64,000 bases of DNA from Neptuniibacter victor (lineage in GTDB: Bacteria > Pseudomonadota > Gammaproteobacteria > Pseudomonadales > Balneatricaceae). The notes beneath the pieces are model-generated. The model was not told the origin of the DNA, ran no database searches, and saw only the letters and a program-made list of their open reading frames with translations. Position numbers and translations under genes: made by a program. Position 1 is the stretch's first letter. Every line of letters begins with the position of its first letter. Location: assembly GCA_027943745.1 (NCBI GenBank), contig AP025763.1, positions 1,860,001-1,924,000 of the forward strand. Direction: 5' to 3'. Positions 26,106 through 40,202 of the stretch are shown here, piece after piece.

Positions 26106-26474
26106 ATGTGTATGAAATTTGAACGAAACATGCCACGAATGTCTAATGAAGAACATGACCCAGAATTCGATCATGGTGATGATCACGGCTTAGCAACGGA
26201 AGAAGCGAAGCCTGAACTGAAGAAACCATCGATGTATAGGGTTGTTTTGATGAATGATGACTATACGCCGATGGATTTTGTCGTAGCGGTCTTGATGATG
26301 TTTTTTAATATGGACCAAGAAAAGGCTACACAAGTGATGTTATCGGTCCATACTGAAGGAAAAGGTGTCTGCGGCATATTTACGAGAGATATAGCAGACA
26401 CAAAAGCAGCTATAGTTAATCAATATGCGAGAGACAATAGTCATCCACTACTATGTGAAGTCGAGAAAGTCTGA
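26106..26474 (+). CDS. clpS: ATP-dependent Clp protease adaptor ClpS
   Basis: The product has 122 residues. It delivers N-degron substrates to ClpA. The core fold is clear: [17 protein letters not shown] (substrate pocket Asn-Asp-Asp-Tyr, about 44-60), then [17 protein letters not shown] with the His of the N-degron pocket. The N-terminal 40 residues are long, acidic and His-containing. The start is not certain: ATGs at 26112, 26130 and 26139 are also possible and no ribosome site decides. It precedes clpA by 12 bases. Confidence 0.97.
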   Translation: MCMKFERNMPRMSNEEHDPEFDHGDDHGLATEEAKPELKKPSMYRVVLMNDDYTPMDFVVAVLMMFFNMDQEKATQVMLSVHTEGKGVCGIFTRDIADTKAAIVNQYARDNSHPLLCEVEKV

Positions 26475-26486
26475 AGAGGAAGCGTT

Positions 26487-28742
26487 ATGTTGAACCGAGA
26501 ACTCGAAGACACACTCAGTGCAGCTTTCCAGTCTGCTAAAGAGAAGCGACATGAATTTATCACTGTCGAGCATCTTCTTTTAGCGTTATTGGAAAATTAT
26601 GAAGCGCATCAGGTGCTTGCTGCTTGTGGTGCAAATTTTGATGGCATTCGTAAAAATCTGTCAGATTTTATCGAAGAGACCACTCCCTTATTATCAGAAA
26701 CGCTGCCTGATCTGGACACGCAGCCTACCTTAGGCTTCCAGCGGGTGCTGCAACGTGCTGTATTCCATGTTCAGTCTTCCGGTAAAAATGAAGTGACGGG
26801 TGCTAATGTGCTGGTGGCTATTTTTAGCGAGCAGGAAAGCCAAGCGGTTTATATTCTGCAACAGCATGGTATAGAGCGAATCGATACCGTCAATTATATC
26901 TCTCATGGCATCTCAAAAATGTCTGAGCACGAGCACGATCATTCTGATGCACCATTAGAAAATGGTGGTGACGAAGCGAAAGAAGATAGCCCCTTAGCCA
27001 AATACTCAGTTAATTTGAATGCTGAGGCCGAAAAAGGTCAGATTGATCCATTGGTTGGGCGTGACTCAGAAGTTGAGCGCGCTGTGCAGATCCTTTCTCG
27101 ACGCCGCAAGAATAACCCACTATTAGTGGGTGAAGCGGGTGTGGGTAAAACCGCGATAGCGGAAGGTTTGGCGAAACTTATTGTCGAAGGCAAAGTACCG
27201 GATGTTATCGAGGAGTCCATCGTTTACTCCTTGGATTTAGGTGCGTTGCTCGCAGGCACAAAATATCGCGGTGATTTCGAGAAGCGACTCAAAGGGTTGC
27301 TTAATGAGATCAAAGAGAAGCCGCATGCGATTCTATTCATCGATGAGATCCACACGATTATCGGTGCAGGTGCTGCTTCTGGTGGTTCAATGGATGCATC
27401 TAATCTTCTCAAGCCGCTATTAAGCTCTGGGCAGATACGTTGTATCGGTTCAACCACCTTCCAAGAGTTTAGAGGCATCTTCGAAAAGGATCGTGCCTTG
27501 GCGCGTCGTTTTCAAAAGGTGGATGTGCTAGAACCAAGTGTTGAAGATACTTATGCCATCCTAAAAGGCCTTAAGCAGCGTTTTGAAGAGCATCATGAAC
27601 TCAAGTATACCGATGAGGCACTAAGGGCAGCAGCGGAGTTAGCGGGTCGTTATATAAATGACAAGCATATGCCCGATAAAGCGATTGATGTGATTGATGA
27701 GGCGGGCGCATACCAGCGGTTATTACCTAAGGAGCTGCGTAAATCTGAGATCGTCGTAGAAGATGTCGAAGCCATTGTTGCTAAAATCGCTAGAATTCCG
27801 CCGAAAAGTGTCTCGGCTTCTGATAAAAATCAGCTGGCTAAGCTTGATACGAATTTGAAAATGGTTGTGCTCGGGCAGGATGAGGCGATCGATACGCTTT
27901 CTTCAGCGATCAAATTGTCACGTGCAGGCCTGAAAGAGCCTGACAAGCCGGTAGGTTGCTTCCTGTTTGCAGGGCCAACGGGTGTTGGTAAAACAGAAGT
28001 TACACAGCAGTTAGCGCGTGTCATGGGTATCGAACTAGTACGGTTCGACATGTCAGAGTATATGGAACGTCACACGGTCTCTCGTTTGATCGGTGCGCCT
28101 CCAGGCTATGTTGGTTATGATCAGGGTGGTTTGCTGACCGAAGCGATCACGAAGTCGCCGCACTGTGTTCTTCTATTGGATGAGATCGAAAAAGCCCATC
28201 CAGAGGTGTTTAATCTGTTACTGCAGGTAATGGATAACGGTACTTTGACCGATAATAATGGTCGTAAAGCCGATTTCCGTAATGTCATTATGGTGATGAC
28301 TACTAATGCCGGTGCGCAAGATATGAGCCGTGCATCGATTGGCTTTACCAAGCAAAACCATGCTTCCGATGGCATGGCGGCGATTAAGAAGATGTTTACC
28401 CCAGAGTTTCGTAACCGTCTTGATGGCATTATTCAATTCAAGCCATTGGCAACAAGCATTATTAAAGGTGTGGTTGATAAATTCTTTGCTGAACTTCAAG
28501 TGCAGTTGGAAGATAAGCGCGTTGTGCTTCATCTCGATGATGCTGCTCGAACGTGGTTTGCAGAAAAAGGTTATGACGAGCAAATGGGTGCGCGTCCGAT
28601 GAAGCGTCTTATCCAAGAAAAATTGAAAAAGCCGTTGGCTGAAATGATTCTTTTCGGCGAGTTAGCTGAAGAGGGCGGTGAAGTCATGATCGGTGTTGAT
28701 GCTAATGGTGAGATTACCGTAGAGGCAACAAGTTGTGTTTAA
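26487..28742 (+). CDS. clpA: Clp protease ATP-binding subunit ClpA
   Basis: The product has 751 residues, the normal length. It has an N-terminal ClpS-binding repeat domain (1-140) and two AAA+ modules with Walker A motifs GEAGVGKTA (near residue 213) and GPTGVGKTE (near 498), and Walker B sequences ILFIDEIHT and VLLLDEIEK. The ClpP-binding IGF-type loop is present as RASIGFTKQ. It unfolds N-degron and other substrates for ClpP. AGAGGAAG precedes the ATG. Together with the aat and bpt genes downstream, the window holds a nearly complete N-degron pathway. Confidence 0.99.
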   Translation: MLNRELEDTLSAAFQSAKEKRHEFITVEHLLLALLENYEAHQVLAACGANFDGIRKNLSDFIEETTPLLSETLPDLDTQPTLGFQRVLQRAVFHVQSSGKNEVTGANVLVAIFSEQESQAVYILQQHGIERIDTVNYISHGISKMSEHEHDHSDAPLENGGDEAKEDSPLAKYSVNLNAEAEKGQIDPLVGRDSEVERAVQILSRRRKNNPLLVGEAGVGKTAIAEGLAKLIVEGKVPDVIEESIVYSLDLGALLAGTKYRGDFEKRLKGLLNEIKEKPHAILFIDEIHTIIGAGAASGGSMDASNLLKPLLSSGQIRCIGSTTFQEFRGIFEKDRALARRFQKVDVLEPSVEDTYAILKGLKQRFEEHHELKYTDEALRAAAELAGRYINDKHMPDKAIDVIDEAGAYQRLLPKELRKSEIVVEDVEAIVAKIARIPPKSVSASDKNQLAKLDTNLKMVVLGQDEAIDTLSSAIKLSRAGLKEPDKPVGCFLFAGPTGVGKTEVTQQLARVMGIELVRFDMSEYMERHTVSRLIGAPPGYVGYDQGGLLTEAITKSPHCVLLLDEIEKAHPEVFNLLLQVMDNGTLTDNNGRKADFRNVIMVMTTNAGAQDMSRASIGFTKQNHASDGMAAIKKMFTPEFRNRLDGIIQFKPLATSIIKGVVDKFFAELQVQLEDKRVVLHLDDAARTWFAEKGYDEQMGARPMKRLIQEKLKKPLAEMILFGELAEEGGEVMIGVDANGEITVEATSCV

Positions 28743-28759
28743 TCATCTGTAACTGAAAC

Positions 28760-28791
28760 AAAAAAAGGCAGCCATTAGGCTGCCTTTTTTA
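28760..28791. terminator. bidirectional terminator between clpA and infA
   Basis: Stem AAAAAAGGCAGCC / GGCTGCCTTTTTT with a short ATTA-type loop; convergent genes on both sides. Confidence 0.93.
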
Positions 28792-28828
28792 TAGATTCTT
28801 TCCTGATAAACAGGGAAGAAAGCAATGA

Positions 28829-29900
<1,072 letters not shown>

Positions 29901-29904
<4 letters not shown>

Positions 29905-30611
29905 TGATCACTCTCCAAAGCGTCTGGCTGATCAAATACCCAAATTGATGGCCCTGTGTCATCGATGTAACGATCAAGGTAGCATTGAAATTCATCACGG
30001 CTGATTTCAGTGGCACCCAATGAAAACAGATGATCATTACTAACTTGGCAATCAATTAAAGCATAGCCCCACTTTTGCAACTGTTCGACCATAACAATAA
30101 AAGCAATCTTAGACGTGTCCTTGGCGCGGCTAAACATTGATTCACCAAAAAACAGTTTGCCCATGGATAATCCATACAAACCGCCAACCAGTTCGTCATC
30201 GATATAAACTTCAACCGAGTGAGCAATACCTTCACGATGAAGGGCGCAGTACGCCTCTTTCATTTGATTACTTATCCACGTGCCGTCTGCGTCTCTTCTT
30301 GGTGCTGAGCAGGCATCAATAACAGCGGGGAAATCTCGATCAAAAACGACGCTATAGTCCTTTTTTTTCAATCGCTTACGCATGCTTCTTGATATGTGGA
30401 TTTGATCAGGAATAAGTACGCAGCGTGGGTCGGGGCTCCACCATAGAATGGGCTCGCCAGGGCTGTACCAAGGGAAGATTCCACGACGGTATGCGTCGAC
30501 TAATCTCTGCTTGCTTAAGCTACCACCGGCAGCTAATAAACCATTGGGATCGTCTATCGCTTGATCGATAGGAGGAAAAGGGTCAGATGAGTGCTGTAAC
30601 CAGGGAATCAT
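29901..30611 (-). CDS. aat: leucyl/phenylalanyl-tRNA-protein transferase
   Basis: The product has 236 residues. It transfers Leu or Phe from tRNA to N-terminal Lys/Arg of proteins. Family motifs are [41 protein letters not shown] and [20 protein letters not shown]. It lies in one operon with bpt. With clpS and clpA 3 kb away, the N-degron branch for tertiary, secondary and primary destabilising residues is complete in this window. Confidence 0.98.
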
Positions 30612-30619
30612 AAGTGAAA

Positions 30620-30655
30620 AAGAAAAACGGAGCTAAGCCTAAGCACAGCCCCGTT
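30620..30655 (-). terminator. intrinsic terminator of trxB
   Basis: Minus-strand stem AACGGGGCT / AGCTCCGTT (one G-U pair) followed by a T-rich tail TTTTTCTTTTT. It separates trxB from the aat-bpt operon. Confidence 0.8.
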
Positions 30656-30662
30656 CTTACGG

Positions 30663-31652
<990 letters not shown>

Positions 31653-31683
31653 TTATAAGAGGATGGGGGTCGTGATAGAAAAA

Positions 31684-32526
31684 TCAACCCGCCATACTCA
31701 ATTTAGCTTCAGCTTGCCCGTAAAACTTCTCAAGAGAGAGCATCATGAAGCTCTCGCCTGCGGGGTTACGAACATAGCCTTTGATCGGTTCATTTTGATT
31801 GGTCGACTTCATGCTGTCCATTGCGACAGTCGAGTAGTCGATAATATCACCTATATTATCCAGCACCATTGAAAACCATGGGGTTCTGCCATCTTTGGTA
31901 AGGTGCAGAACAATCGGATGGATACTGTTGTTTAGGTAATCATTGATATAGTCGAGTACACGTAGGAGCTTTTTAAGGGTGGTTTGTTTCTCTATCCTAA
32001 GCTCTTCAATCGCAGTGTCTCGATTACCTGCTGCTGTCATATCAAGCAGTTTGTCAGCAAGTGAGTGAATATGCTTGTGAGGGTTTTCGATTTTATCGAG
32101 TAACGCTCTTAAGCCTTCATCGTCTGTTTGGAATGCGTAAAACCATTTTCCAAATGCGCAAAGGCGAGGGTCACGGGGTTTAGTGAACGGCTCATTAGAG
32201 ATAATAGAATGCTCTAAGGCCGTTACCCAGTCTATATGGGCCTGTTGGTACGTTTTTATATCACCAACTAGTTTGATGATTGAATCACGCTCTTTTGTGT
32301 GAGAGAGCGATGTTGCGCATTCGAACACCTGAACCAGCGTATTACGAAAATCTAAATAGCCAATAAAACCGTCAACGTCATTTGTTGAATACTTAATTTC
32401 ATCGTAGCTATCAGAGAACGATAAGATATGACTGACATCGATGCCAAAAAGGCTTTCACCAATGGGAAAAGTGAGTGCTCGGCTTGTATCTGTATCTAAA
32501 TTAGTCAAAGACATGAAAGTATCCAT
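31684..32526 (-). CDS. CheW-like protein with an inserted CZB zinc-binding domain
   Basis: The product has 280 residues and no membrane segment. Residues 16-75 match the first half of a CheW barrel (ALTFPIGESLFGIDVSHIL, then a FRNTLVQVFE strand pair). Residues 90-165 form a CZB domain: AHIDW (His97), RLCAFGKWFY (Cys123) and PHKHIHSLA (His150 and His154), the 3His/1Cys zinc set with the diagnostic four-residue spacing of the last two. Helices follow, and residues 212-270 look like the second CheW half (WFSMVLDNIGDII, IKGYVRN, FMMLSLEKF). It could couple zinc or oxidant sensing to a chemotaxis array. No che genes are adjacent. Confidence 0.75.
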   Translation of the reverse strand: MDTFMSLTNLDTDTSRALTFPIGESLFGIDVSHILSFSDSYDEIKYSTNDVDGFIGYLDFRNTLVQVFECATSLSHTKERDSIIKLVGDIKTYQQAHIDWVTALEHSIISNEPFTKPRDPRLCAFGKWFYAFQTDDEGLRALLDKIENPHKHIHSLADKLLDMTAAGNRDTAIEELRIEKQTTLKKLLRVLDYINDYLNNSIHPIVLHLTKDGRTPWFSMVLDNIGDIIDYSTVAMDSMKSTNQNEPIKGYVRNPAGESFMMLSLEKFYGQAEAKLSMAG

Positions 32527-32735
32527 CTATTGATCAGTAAACCATGCGACTAGAAGGTTAGCACCAAATCAGTCGATACAGGAAAAAACCTAGCTAAAAC
32601 TAGGGCCATTAACCCGACCTAACCGCAAGTATCCTAACTATGAATCATAAAGATGAACTCATCAACCGTTAGACATCTAATAAAATATGTTATTGTTAGT
32701 GCTGGTTTTTATTGAATTTTTATGGAGCTTTACCC

Positions 32736-35393
32736 TTGAGCGCGACCGATAACGGACAACGTTTAAGTTTTACTGAATTGCTAGCAAGAATTTGCCGTGA
32801 ATCAGGCCTTATTATTATCATCGCGATCAGTGTTTTTTTATTGATCGCGTTGCTTGGCTTTGATCCAAAAGACTCTGGATGGTCTCATCTAGGGTATCAG
32901 CCAGAAGTAAGAAACTTTGCAGGCCCTGCCGGGGCTTGGGTGGCAGATCTGTTTCTATCGGGTGTGGGCTTAAGTGCCTACTTGATACCTTTTTTACTTG
33001 TCTACCCAGCTGTTCGTTCCATGCTGCGTAAAGATCGTTCAGTGTTGGATAGCATTCCATTCTTTATGTTGCGTACAACGGGTGGGCTGTTAATGCTTGT
33101 TGCCTGTAGCGCGTTATCTTCAACGCATCTATCGAATGAGTCGCTTGGCTATCCTTTTACAGCGGGCGGAGTCCTCGGTGAAGCGATCTCTGATTGGTCG
33201 GTTACGTGGCTGAGTGTTGTCGGTAGTTCAATCGTATTGTTTACACTGTTTCTCTTTAGCTTAACCCTGCTACTTGAGATGGGGTGGGGTAAAACCTTAG
33301 AGACCATTGGTGAGAAGCTCATTGATACGAGTCAAACCGTTCTTCCGGAAGGGAAACAAGAAGCGCCGCTTCATTTATCAGAAGAACAGCTTCAAAAAGC
33401 GGAGGAGTCCTTCCGTCAAGATATTATGTCGGATTCACTGCCAGATGAGCAGGCGCCGCCAGTGGTTCGTGATCGCATCGAACCGTCTTTTGCTAAGTCA
33501 GAACTATTTACTAAATCACAAGCTAGCGATTCAGTAAGAGGAGAGACAGGATTAAACGCTGATCCGCTTATGGCACAAGTTGATGATGCAGATATTCCGC
33601 TTGTCAGACCCGCAGTGGAAAGGGCTGAAACGGCTGCGGCTCCAGATGCGTTACAGTCATCTTTAGATAAACCAGCAGTGAAACCTGTCGCTCATGCAGA
33701 AACGCTTGAACAAGGCGACGATGCACCGCCTTTCGAATTAGATCCGCCTGCGCGTAAGGCAAAGCCTACCGCAGAGCTTATCGAGGATAACAAGCCACAA
33801 GTAAAAATTGTGCCGCTGTCTGAAACGCATAAACCGATGAAAGATGATGAGTTGGGGCTAGACGAGGCGGTTGCCCCACGACGTGTGGCTAAGCGTAAGA
33901 TTCCACCATTAGATCTGTTAGATCCGCCTGAGCTTAATACCAATACGGGCTACTCTCCAGATGAGCTGGAGCAGATGTCTCGTTTGCTTGAGAGCAAATT
34001 AAAAGACTTTGGCGTGGTTGCCGAAGTGGTTGAGGTGAACCCTGGCCCTGTTATTACGCGTTTTGAGATTCAGCCAGCACCGGGCGTAAAAGCCAGTAAA
34101 ATTACTAACCTTGCTAAAGACTTAGCACGCTCCATGGCCGTAAGCAGTGTTCGTGTGGTTGAGGTCATTGCCGGTAAGTCAGTGGTGGGTATCGAAATAC
34201 CAAATGAATCACGACTAACGGTACATCTTAGTGAAGTACTCAGCTCTAAGCCTTACTTGTCCGCTTCATCAAAAGTAACGATTGGCTTAGGTAATGACAT
34301 CGCTGGTAATCCGGTGGTCGCTAACCTGGCAAAAATGCCCCATCTTTTGGTGGCAGGTACTACCGGTTCGGGTAAATCGGTGGGTGTTAACGCCATGATC
34401 CTGTCGTTACTGTTTAAGGCAACGCCGGATGAAGTGCGCCTTATTCTAGTCGACCCAAAGATGTTAGAGCTTTCAATATATGAAGGTATCCCGCATCTAC
34501 TAACGCCCGTGATTACCGATATGAAAGACGCGGCTTCTGGCCTGCGTTGGTGTGTTGGTGAGATGGAGCGTCGTTATCGTTTAATGGCCAAAATGGGCGT
34601 TCGTAACTTAGCTGGCTTCAATGACAAAATAGAAGAGGCACAAAAGCAAGGTAAGCCGCTGCTTGATCCTCTGTGGAACGCTGAGGAAAATGGCGAGCCG
34701 TTTGGTACACCAGCACCGGAGCTAGAACCCTTACCTTATATCGTGGTGGTTATCGACGAATTTGCTGACATGATGATGATTGTTGGTAAAAAGGTAGAGG
34801 AGCTGATCGCACGTATTGCACAAAAAGCACGTGCGGCGGGTATTCACCTTATCTTGGCAACTCAACGGCCTTCAGTTGATGTTATTACCGGCTTAATCAA
34901 AGCAAATATACCAACACGTATTGCGTTCCAGGTGTCATCAAGAATTGATTCAAGAACGATATTAGATCAATCCGGCGCAGAGCATCTGCTTGGCTGGGGC
35001 GATATGCTTTATCTTCCTGCAGGTACGAGTTTACCTAATCGAGTTCATGGTGCCTTTGTCAGCGATGACGAAGTGCATCGAGTGGTGGAAGCGTGGAAGA
35101 AGTTGGGTCAGCCGGAGTATATTACTGAAATTACAGAGGGTGATAGTGTTTCAGACGGCGGCGGTTCAGGTTCAATGTTCGATGATGAGCAAGACCCTCT
35201 CTATGATGAGGCGGTTGCATTTGTACTGGAGACTCGCAAAGCATCAATTTCAAGTGTGCAGCGTCGTTTAAAAATTGGTTATAACCGTGCGGCACGTATG
35301 GTTGAAGCGATGGAAGCGGCGGGTGTTGTTAGCTCTGCGGGTAGTAATGGTCAGCGGGAAGTGCTGGCACCTTCACCGAACGGTGAAATGTAA
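32736..35393 (+). CDS. ftsK: DNA translocase FtsK
   Basis: The product has 885 residues from the TTG at 32736, chosen because GGAG lies eight bases upstream; an earlier TTG at 32712 has none. It has an N-terminal membrane domain with four helices (about 20-185), a Pro/Glu-rich linker much shorter than in E. coli (about 200-420), then the alpha-beta motor with Walker [14 protein letters not shown] and Walker [13 protein letters not shown], and a C-terminal winged-helix gamma domain ([17 protein letters not shown]) that reads KOPS and activates XerD. It couples division to chromosome dimer resolution. Confidence 0.97.
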   Translation: MSATDNGQRLSFTELLARICRESGLIIIIAISVFLLIALLGFDPKDSGWSHLGYQPEVRNFAGPAGAWVADLFLSGVGLSAYLIPFLLVYPAVRSMLRKDRSVLDSIPFFMLRTTGGLLMLVACSALSSTHLSNESLGYPFTAGGVLGEAISDWSVTWLSVVGSSIVLFTLFLFSLTLLLEMGWGKTLETIGEKLIDTSQTVLPEGKQEAPLHLSEEQLQKAEESFRQDIMSDSLPDEQAPPVVRDRIEPSFAKSELFTKSQASDSVRGETGLNADPLMAQVDDADIPLVRPAVERAETAAAPDALQSSLDKPAVKPVAHAETLEQGDDAPPFELDPPARKAKPTAELIEDNKPQVKIVPLSETHKPMKDDELGLDEAVAPRRVAKRKIPPLDLLDPPELNTNTGYSPDELEQMSRLLESKLKDFGVVAEVVEVNPGPVITRFEIQPAPGVKASKITNLAKDLARSMAVSSVRVVEVIAGKSVVGIEIPNESRLTVHLSEVLSSKPYLSASSKVTIGLGNDIAGNPVVANLAKMPHLLVAGTTGSGKSVGVNAMILSLLFKATPDEVRLILVDPKMLELSIYEGIPHLLTPVITDMKDAASGLRWCVGEMERRYRLMAKMGVRNLAGFNDKIEEAQKQGKPLLDPLWNAEENGEPFGTPAPELEPLPYIVVVIDEFADMMMIVGKKVEELIARIAQKARAAGIHLILATQRPSVDVITGLIKANIPTRIAFQVSSRIDSRTILDQSGAEHLLGWGDMLYLPAGTSLPNRVHGAFVSDDEVHRVVEAWKKLGQPEYITEITEGDSVSDGGGSGSMFDDEQDPLYDEAVAFVLETRKASISSVQRRLKIGYNRAARMVEAMEAAGVVSSAGSNGQREVLAPSPNGEM

Positions 35394-35412
35394 TTACCGA
35401 TAAGGTTTGTAT

Positions 35413-36066
35413 ATGTATCTATCATCATTGACACGAAAAATATTCTTATCCTCTGTGTTGGGAGCCTCGCTTGCGCTTTCAACGGTTGCGGCGGCGATGC
35501 CTGGCTCAGAGAAATTAAGTGAACTATTACAAGGCTACGATGGTTTTTCGGCACAATTTGAGCAAGTGACACTGTCCGATAATGGCCGCCAAGCACAAAA
35601 GACAGCAGGTAGCTTATTGTTAGCTAAGCCCAATCTGTTTCGCTGGGAAACTCAGCAACCTTTTCCGCAAGAGATTGTCTCGGATGGTCAATTTATCTGG
35701 ATCTACGATCCAGATCTTGAGCAAGTTACAAAACGTTTAGCAGATACCCAGCAGGGAAGTGCCCCGGCATTAATCCTTAATGGCCAAATAGAACAGCTTC
35801 AAAAAAACTATAAAATTAGGTTGGTTGAAGATACTGGATCAGAACAGCTGTTTGATCTTACTCCCTTATCAGAACAGCATAACTTCAGCCGAATCCGTTT
35901 AGCCTTTTCAGGCGATGTTATCTCTGAATTGATGTTAGAAGATGCGTTAGGTCAGCGTACTTCCGTCGTGTTTTCAGAACAGGACCTCGATCCTAAAATC
36001 GAGGCGCAGAGCTTTTTCTTTCGTATCCCCAAAGATACCGATGTTATCGTTGATATAGAGGAATAG
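35413..36066 (+). CDS. lolA: outer-membrane lipoprotein carrier protein LolA
   Basis: The product has 217 residues from the ATG at 35413 (AAGGT six bases upstream). The signal peptide core [15 protein letters not shown] is cut near AAAMP. The mature LolA fold shows [48 protein letters not shown], and a C-terminal [12 protein letters not shown]. It carries lipoproteins from the Lol ABC transporter across the periplasm. The transporter itself (lolC-type plus lolD) is at 54.5-56.5 kb. Starts 19 bases after ftsK; ends one base before rarA. Confidence 0.97.
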   Translation: MYLSSLTRKIFLSSVLGASLALSTVAAAMPGSEKLSELLQGYDGFSAQFEQVTLSDNGRQAQKTAGSLLLAKPNLFRWETQQPFPQEIVSDGQFIWIYDPDLEQVTKRLADTQQGSAPALILNGQIEQLQKNYKIRLVEDTGSEQLFDLTPLSEQHNFSRIRLAFSGDVISELMLEDALGQRTSVVFSEQDLDPKIEAQSFFFRIPKDTDVIVDIEE

Positions 36067-36067
36067 T

Positions 36068-37447
36068 GTGGATCTGTTTTCCCAAGCACCCGCTTATGAG
36101 CCACTGGCAGCTAAGATGCGACCGCAAACACTCGACGGGTATTGTGGTCAATCGCACCTCTTAGCCAAGGGTAAGCCGTTGCGTACTGCATTAGAGCAGG
36201 GTTCGGCACACTCTATGATTTTTTGGGGGCCACCGGGTGTTGGTAAAACAACATTAGCCAAACTGATTGCGCATCATGTTGATGCGCACTTCATCACGCT
36301 GTCTGCGGTGCTGTCGGGTGTAAAAGATATCCGCATCGCTGTTGAGCAGGCTAAGCAGCACGGCGCGCAAACGGGCCGTAAAACGATCCTGTTTATTGAT
36401 GAGGTGCACCGTTTTAATAAATCACAACAAGATGCCTTCCTACCCTATATAGAGGATGGCACGATAATCTTTGTTGGCGCGACGACTGAAAACCCATCCT
36501 TTGAGCTCAACAATGCCCTCTTATCGCGTGCGCGAGTCTATCTGCTTCGTGCCTTAGAGGAGCAAGATATTTTAGAAGTCATTAAGCGCGGTCTTAATGA
36601 TAAAGAGCATGGCTTAGGTCAGCGAAATCTGGTTATCTCTCCTGAGATGATCAATAAACTTGCGCAAGCGGCAGACGGTGATGCTAGGCGTTCGTTGAAT
36701 CTATTGGAGATCGCCGCAGATTTAGCAGAAAAGCAGGATGATGGCACAGAGCTGATTGATGAGCAGGTGCTTGAAGAAGTGCTTCGTTCCAGTGGTCGTC
36801 GTTACGATAAACAAGGTGACCTTTTCTACGATATGATATCCGCTTTTCACAAGTCGGTGCGTGGTTCATCACCTGATGGAGCGCTTTACTGGTATTGTCG
36901 AATGTTAGATGGCGGTTGTGACCCGTTGTATATTGCCCGTAGGCTGGTGGCGATCGCTTCTGAAGATATTGGTAATGCCGACCCACGTGCGATGCAGGTT
37001 GCTCTATCTGCATGGGATGCCTTCGAACGGGTAGGCCCAGCTGAAGGGGAGAGAGCAATAGCGCAAGCCGCCGTGTACTGTGCATCGGCACCGAAAAGTA
37101 ATGCTTTGTACCAAGCGTTTAATCAATGTCTGGCTGATGTAAAATCACAGCCTAGCTATGAAGTGCCGGCACATCTACGTAATGCGCCTACCAGCTTAAT
37201 GAAAGAGATGGGTTATGGTGATGAGTATCGTTATGCGCATAACGAACCAGATGCATACGCAGCGGGTGAAAACTACCTGCCACCAGAAATTGCTGAACAA
37301 CAGTGGTACTATCCAGAATCAAGAGGGTTGGAGTTGAAGATTGGCGAAAAATTGCGTCACCTTCAGCAGCTAGACGAGCAAAGTGCGCAGCAGCGTTATG
37401 CCCCGCAGGGTTATACAGAGCATCGTTATAAAAAGGACCGTTCCTAG
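36068..37447 (+). CDS. rarA: replication-associated recombination ATPase RarA (MgsA)
   Basis: The product has 459 residues and starts with GTG one base after the lolA stop, so it is probably translationally coupled. AAA+ motifs: Walker [10 protein letters not shown] (near residue 56), Walker [15 protein letters not shown], sensor [12 protein letters not shown]. The C-terminal clamp-loader-like tetramerisation domain has [20 protein letters not shown]. It acts at stalled replication forks. The order ftsK-lolA-rarA-crcB-serS is conserved with Pseudomonas. Confidence 0.98.
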   Translation: MDLFSQAPAYEPLAAKMRPQTLDGYCGQSHLLAKGKPLRTALEQGSAHSMIFWGPPGVGKTTLAKLIAHHVDAHFITLSAVLSGVKDIRIAVEQAKQHGAQTGRKTILFIDEVHRFNKSQQDAFLPYIEDGTIIFVGATTENPSFELNNALLSRARVYLLRALEEQDILEVIKRGLNDKEHGLGQRNLVISPEMINKLAQAADGDARRSLNLLEIAADLAEKQDDGTELIDEQVLEEVLRSSGRRYDKQGDLFYDMISAFHKSVRGSSPDGALYWYCRMLDGGCDPLYIARRLVAIASEDIGNADPRAMQVALSAWDAFERVGPAEGERAIAQAAVYCASAPKSNALYQAFNQCLADVKSQPSYEVPAHLRNAPTSLMKEMGYGDEYRYAHNEPDAYAAGENYLPPEIAEQQWYYPESRGLELKIGEKLRHLQQLDEQSAQQRYAPQGYTEHRYKKDRS

Positions 37448-37459
37448 GAGAGGTAAGTT

Positions 37460-37831
37460 ATGCAGCATATTATCGCTATTGCCATTGGCGGCGCACTGGG
37501 TGCGTTAGGTCGCTATTGGATTGGCGGCTTGTTAAACAATGCTGAACACCGAATCCCATACGGTACCCTGACTTGTAATGTCGTCGGCTCATTTCTGATG
37601 GGTGTCTGTTTTGTGTTAATTTTGGAAAAATCTAAGTTAAGCCCAGAGCTAAGACCTTTGTTAATGGTCGGATTTATGGGCGCATTTACAACTTTTTCCA
37701 CTTTTTCGCTAGAAACTATCGCAATGCTGCAGGAAGGGCATGTTATGTCTGCGGCTATTTATATATTATTAAGCGTTCTACTGTGTCTGGTTGCCCTCTA
37801 CGGTGGCCAGTCCTTAACACGCTTGTTTTAA
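37460..37831 (+). CDS. crcB: fluoride exporter CrcB/Fluc
   Basis: The product has 123 residues and four membrane helices. The Fluc signatures are present: GGALGALGRYWIGG at the start, the central NVVGSFLMG with the Asn/Gly of the pore, and the FTTFSTFSLE track of Phe, Thr and Ser residues lining the fluoride path. It forms a dual-topology dimer. It begins 12 bases after rarA with GAGAGG upstream and leads into serS. No fluoride riboswitch is expected inside this operon and none was seen. Confidence 0.96.
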   Translation: MQHIIAIAIGGALGALGRYWIGGLLNNAEHRIPYGTLTCNVVGSFLMGVCFVLILEKSKLSPELRPLLMVGFMGAFTTFSTFSLETIAMLQEGHVMSAAIYILLSVLLCLVALYGGQSLTRLF

Positions 37832-37853
37832 TCTTTGTTAATAGGTGTTTTAA

Positions 37854-39134
<1,281 letters not shown>

Positions 39135-39158
39135 TTACTCATCTTTGTTTGTAATATG

Positions 39159-39185
39159 AAGCACGCTCTAGGGCGTGCTTTTTTT
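39159..39185 (+). terminator. intrinsic terminator of serS
   Basis: Stem AAGCACGC / GCGTGCTT with a TCTAGG-type loop and a run of T residues. Confidence 0.93.
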
Positions 39186-39293
39186 ATGGATAATGAGCGC
39201 TTTCTTTGCTAAATACTATAAGCCATTAAGCGGTTAACCACCGCAGAGTCATCACTTTACGTTAGGCATTTTGCTTTAAGGACAAACACAAAT

Positions 39294-39872
39294 ATGTCAG
39301 GTTTAACTAGATCAAGTTTTGTACTATCAACTCTTTTATTACCAACGCTGTTTGGCATCACTGGCTGCATGCTACTTCAGAGTGATCAAACCTATAGCCA
39401 TAAACACTCGCATGAGCATGCCTACAACTATGGGCACTCCCATGAACATACTCACAGTGATAGTTCACATCACGGGATTGTGGTTCCTCTATTCTCGGGC
39501 CAGCAGCATAAAGGCTTTGCCGAAATTAAACTGCATGATGATAAGGGCGACCTTGAGCTGTGGTTAACGAAGGATAAAACCGGAGGTAACCCATTTGAGC
39601 TGCCTCTAAACTCTGAGATCGTAGTTTCTTTCCAGAAATTAGATACACAAGCCGTGCTTCGCATCCGTAATAGTGAACAAAACGAAGACGAAGAGGGTAA
39701 CGGCAACATCCGCGATAACAAGACGAACTACTTTATCTTCCCTGGTGATACAGGTGTTGACGCAAGCTTCCTTACAGGAAAGAAGTTTTCTACCGAAACG
39801 GTTATCTCATTTGAGGTAAACGGCGTCACTTACACCACTAATACCTTTAAACTGCAGCCACATACTCATTAA
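39294..39872 (+). CDS. histidine-rich lipoprotein, function unknown
   Basis: The product has 192 residues. The signal peptide ends in the lipobox GITGC (Cys25). Immediately after comes a His-rich stretch (about 33-61) with repeated His-Ser-His-Glu-His units, 14 His in about 30 residues, a likely surface or periplasmic zinc, nickel or copper binding region. The rest is a beta-rich domain (LELWLTKDKTGG, VLRIRNSEQ, TVISFEVNGV) and ends in PHTH. I do not recognise a named family. It stands alone between the serS terminator and the integron-like cassettes. Confidence 0.7.
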   Translation: MSGLTRSSFVLSTLLLPTLFGITGCMLLQSDQTYSHKHSHEHAYNYGHSHEHTHSDSSHHGIVVPLFSGQQHKGFAEIKLHDDKGDLELWLTKDKTGGNPFELPLNSEIVVSFQKLDTQAVLRIRNSEQNEDEEGNGNIRDNKTNYFIFPGDTGVDASFLTGKKFSTETVISFEVNGVTYTTNTFKLQPHTH

Positions 39873-40201
39873 GACAGAGCGCCTTTTTTGGCTGTAAGTC
39901 TTGTGGCTTTGCTTTAGAGTCAGCTTGCTGTAATGACGCGCTCTTAAATGGTCACGACTCGCTCGAGTTAATGGGGAAGGGATAGTGCGGTTTTGTACTG
40001 TTTTGATATAGGGTATTTCACCCGTTAAGTCTTTGTGCAAGGATAGAAGGACAAATGTGTAATTTTCTCCATGGAGGAGAAAACCCCGAGCAAGGAAAGC
40101 TGATGAAAATCAATATGTCACATCATTCTTTTAATATCCTCTCCCGGAGATATATGACAGATTGTCGTGTTTAATCGCGACAATCTGTCATATATTTAGC
40201 T
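39873..40201. other. non-coding stretch between the His-rich lipoprotein gene and the cassette array
   Basis: About 330 bases without a convincing reading frame. Contains the inverted repeat TTTTCTCC-ATG-GAGGAGAAAA-like (40062-40082) and the perfect 18-bp inverted repeat described separately. This is where an attI site or integrase gene would be expected if the array were a complete integron; neither is recognised. Confidence 0.45.
40150..40195. repeat. perfect 18-bp inverted repeat next to the first cassette boundary
   Basis: The arms at 40150-40167 (ATATATGACAGATTGTCG) and 40178-40195 are exact reverse complements around a 10-base loop. The structure ends six bases before the cassette core GTTAGGC (40202-40208). 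It lacks a T-run, so it is not a normal terminator. It could be a folded recombination site, an attI-like remnant, or an operator. Confidence 0.7.
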
Positions 40202-40202
40202 G

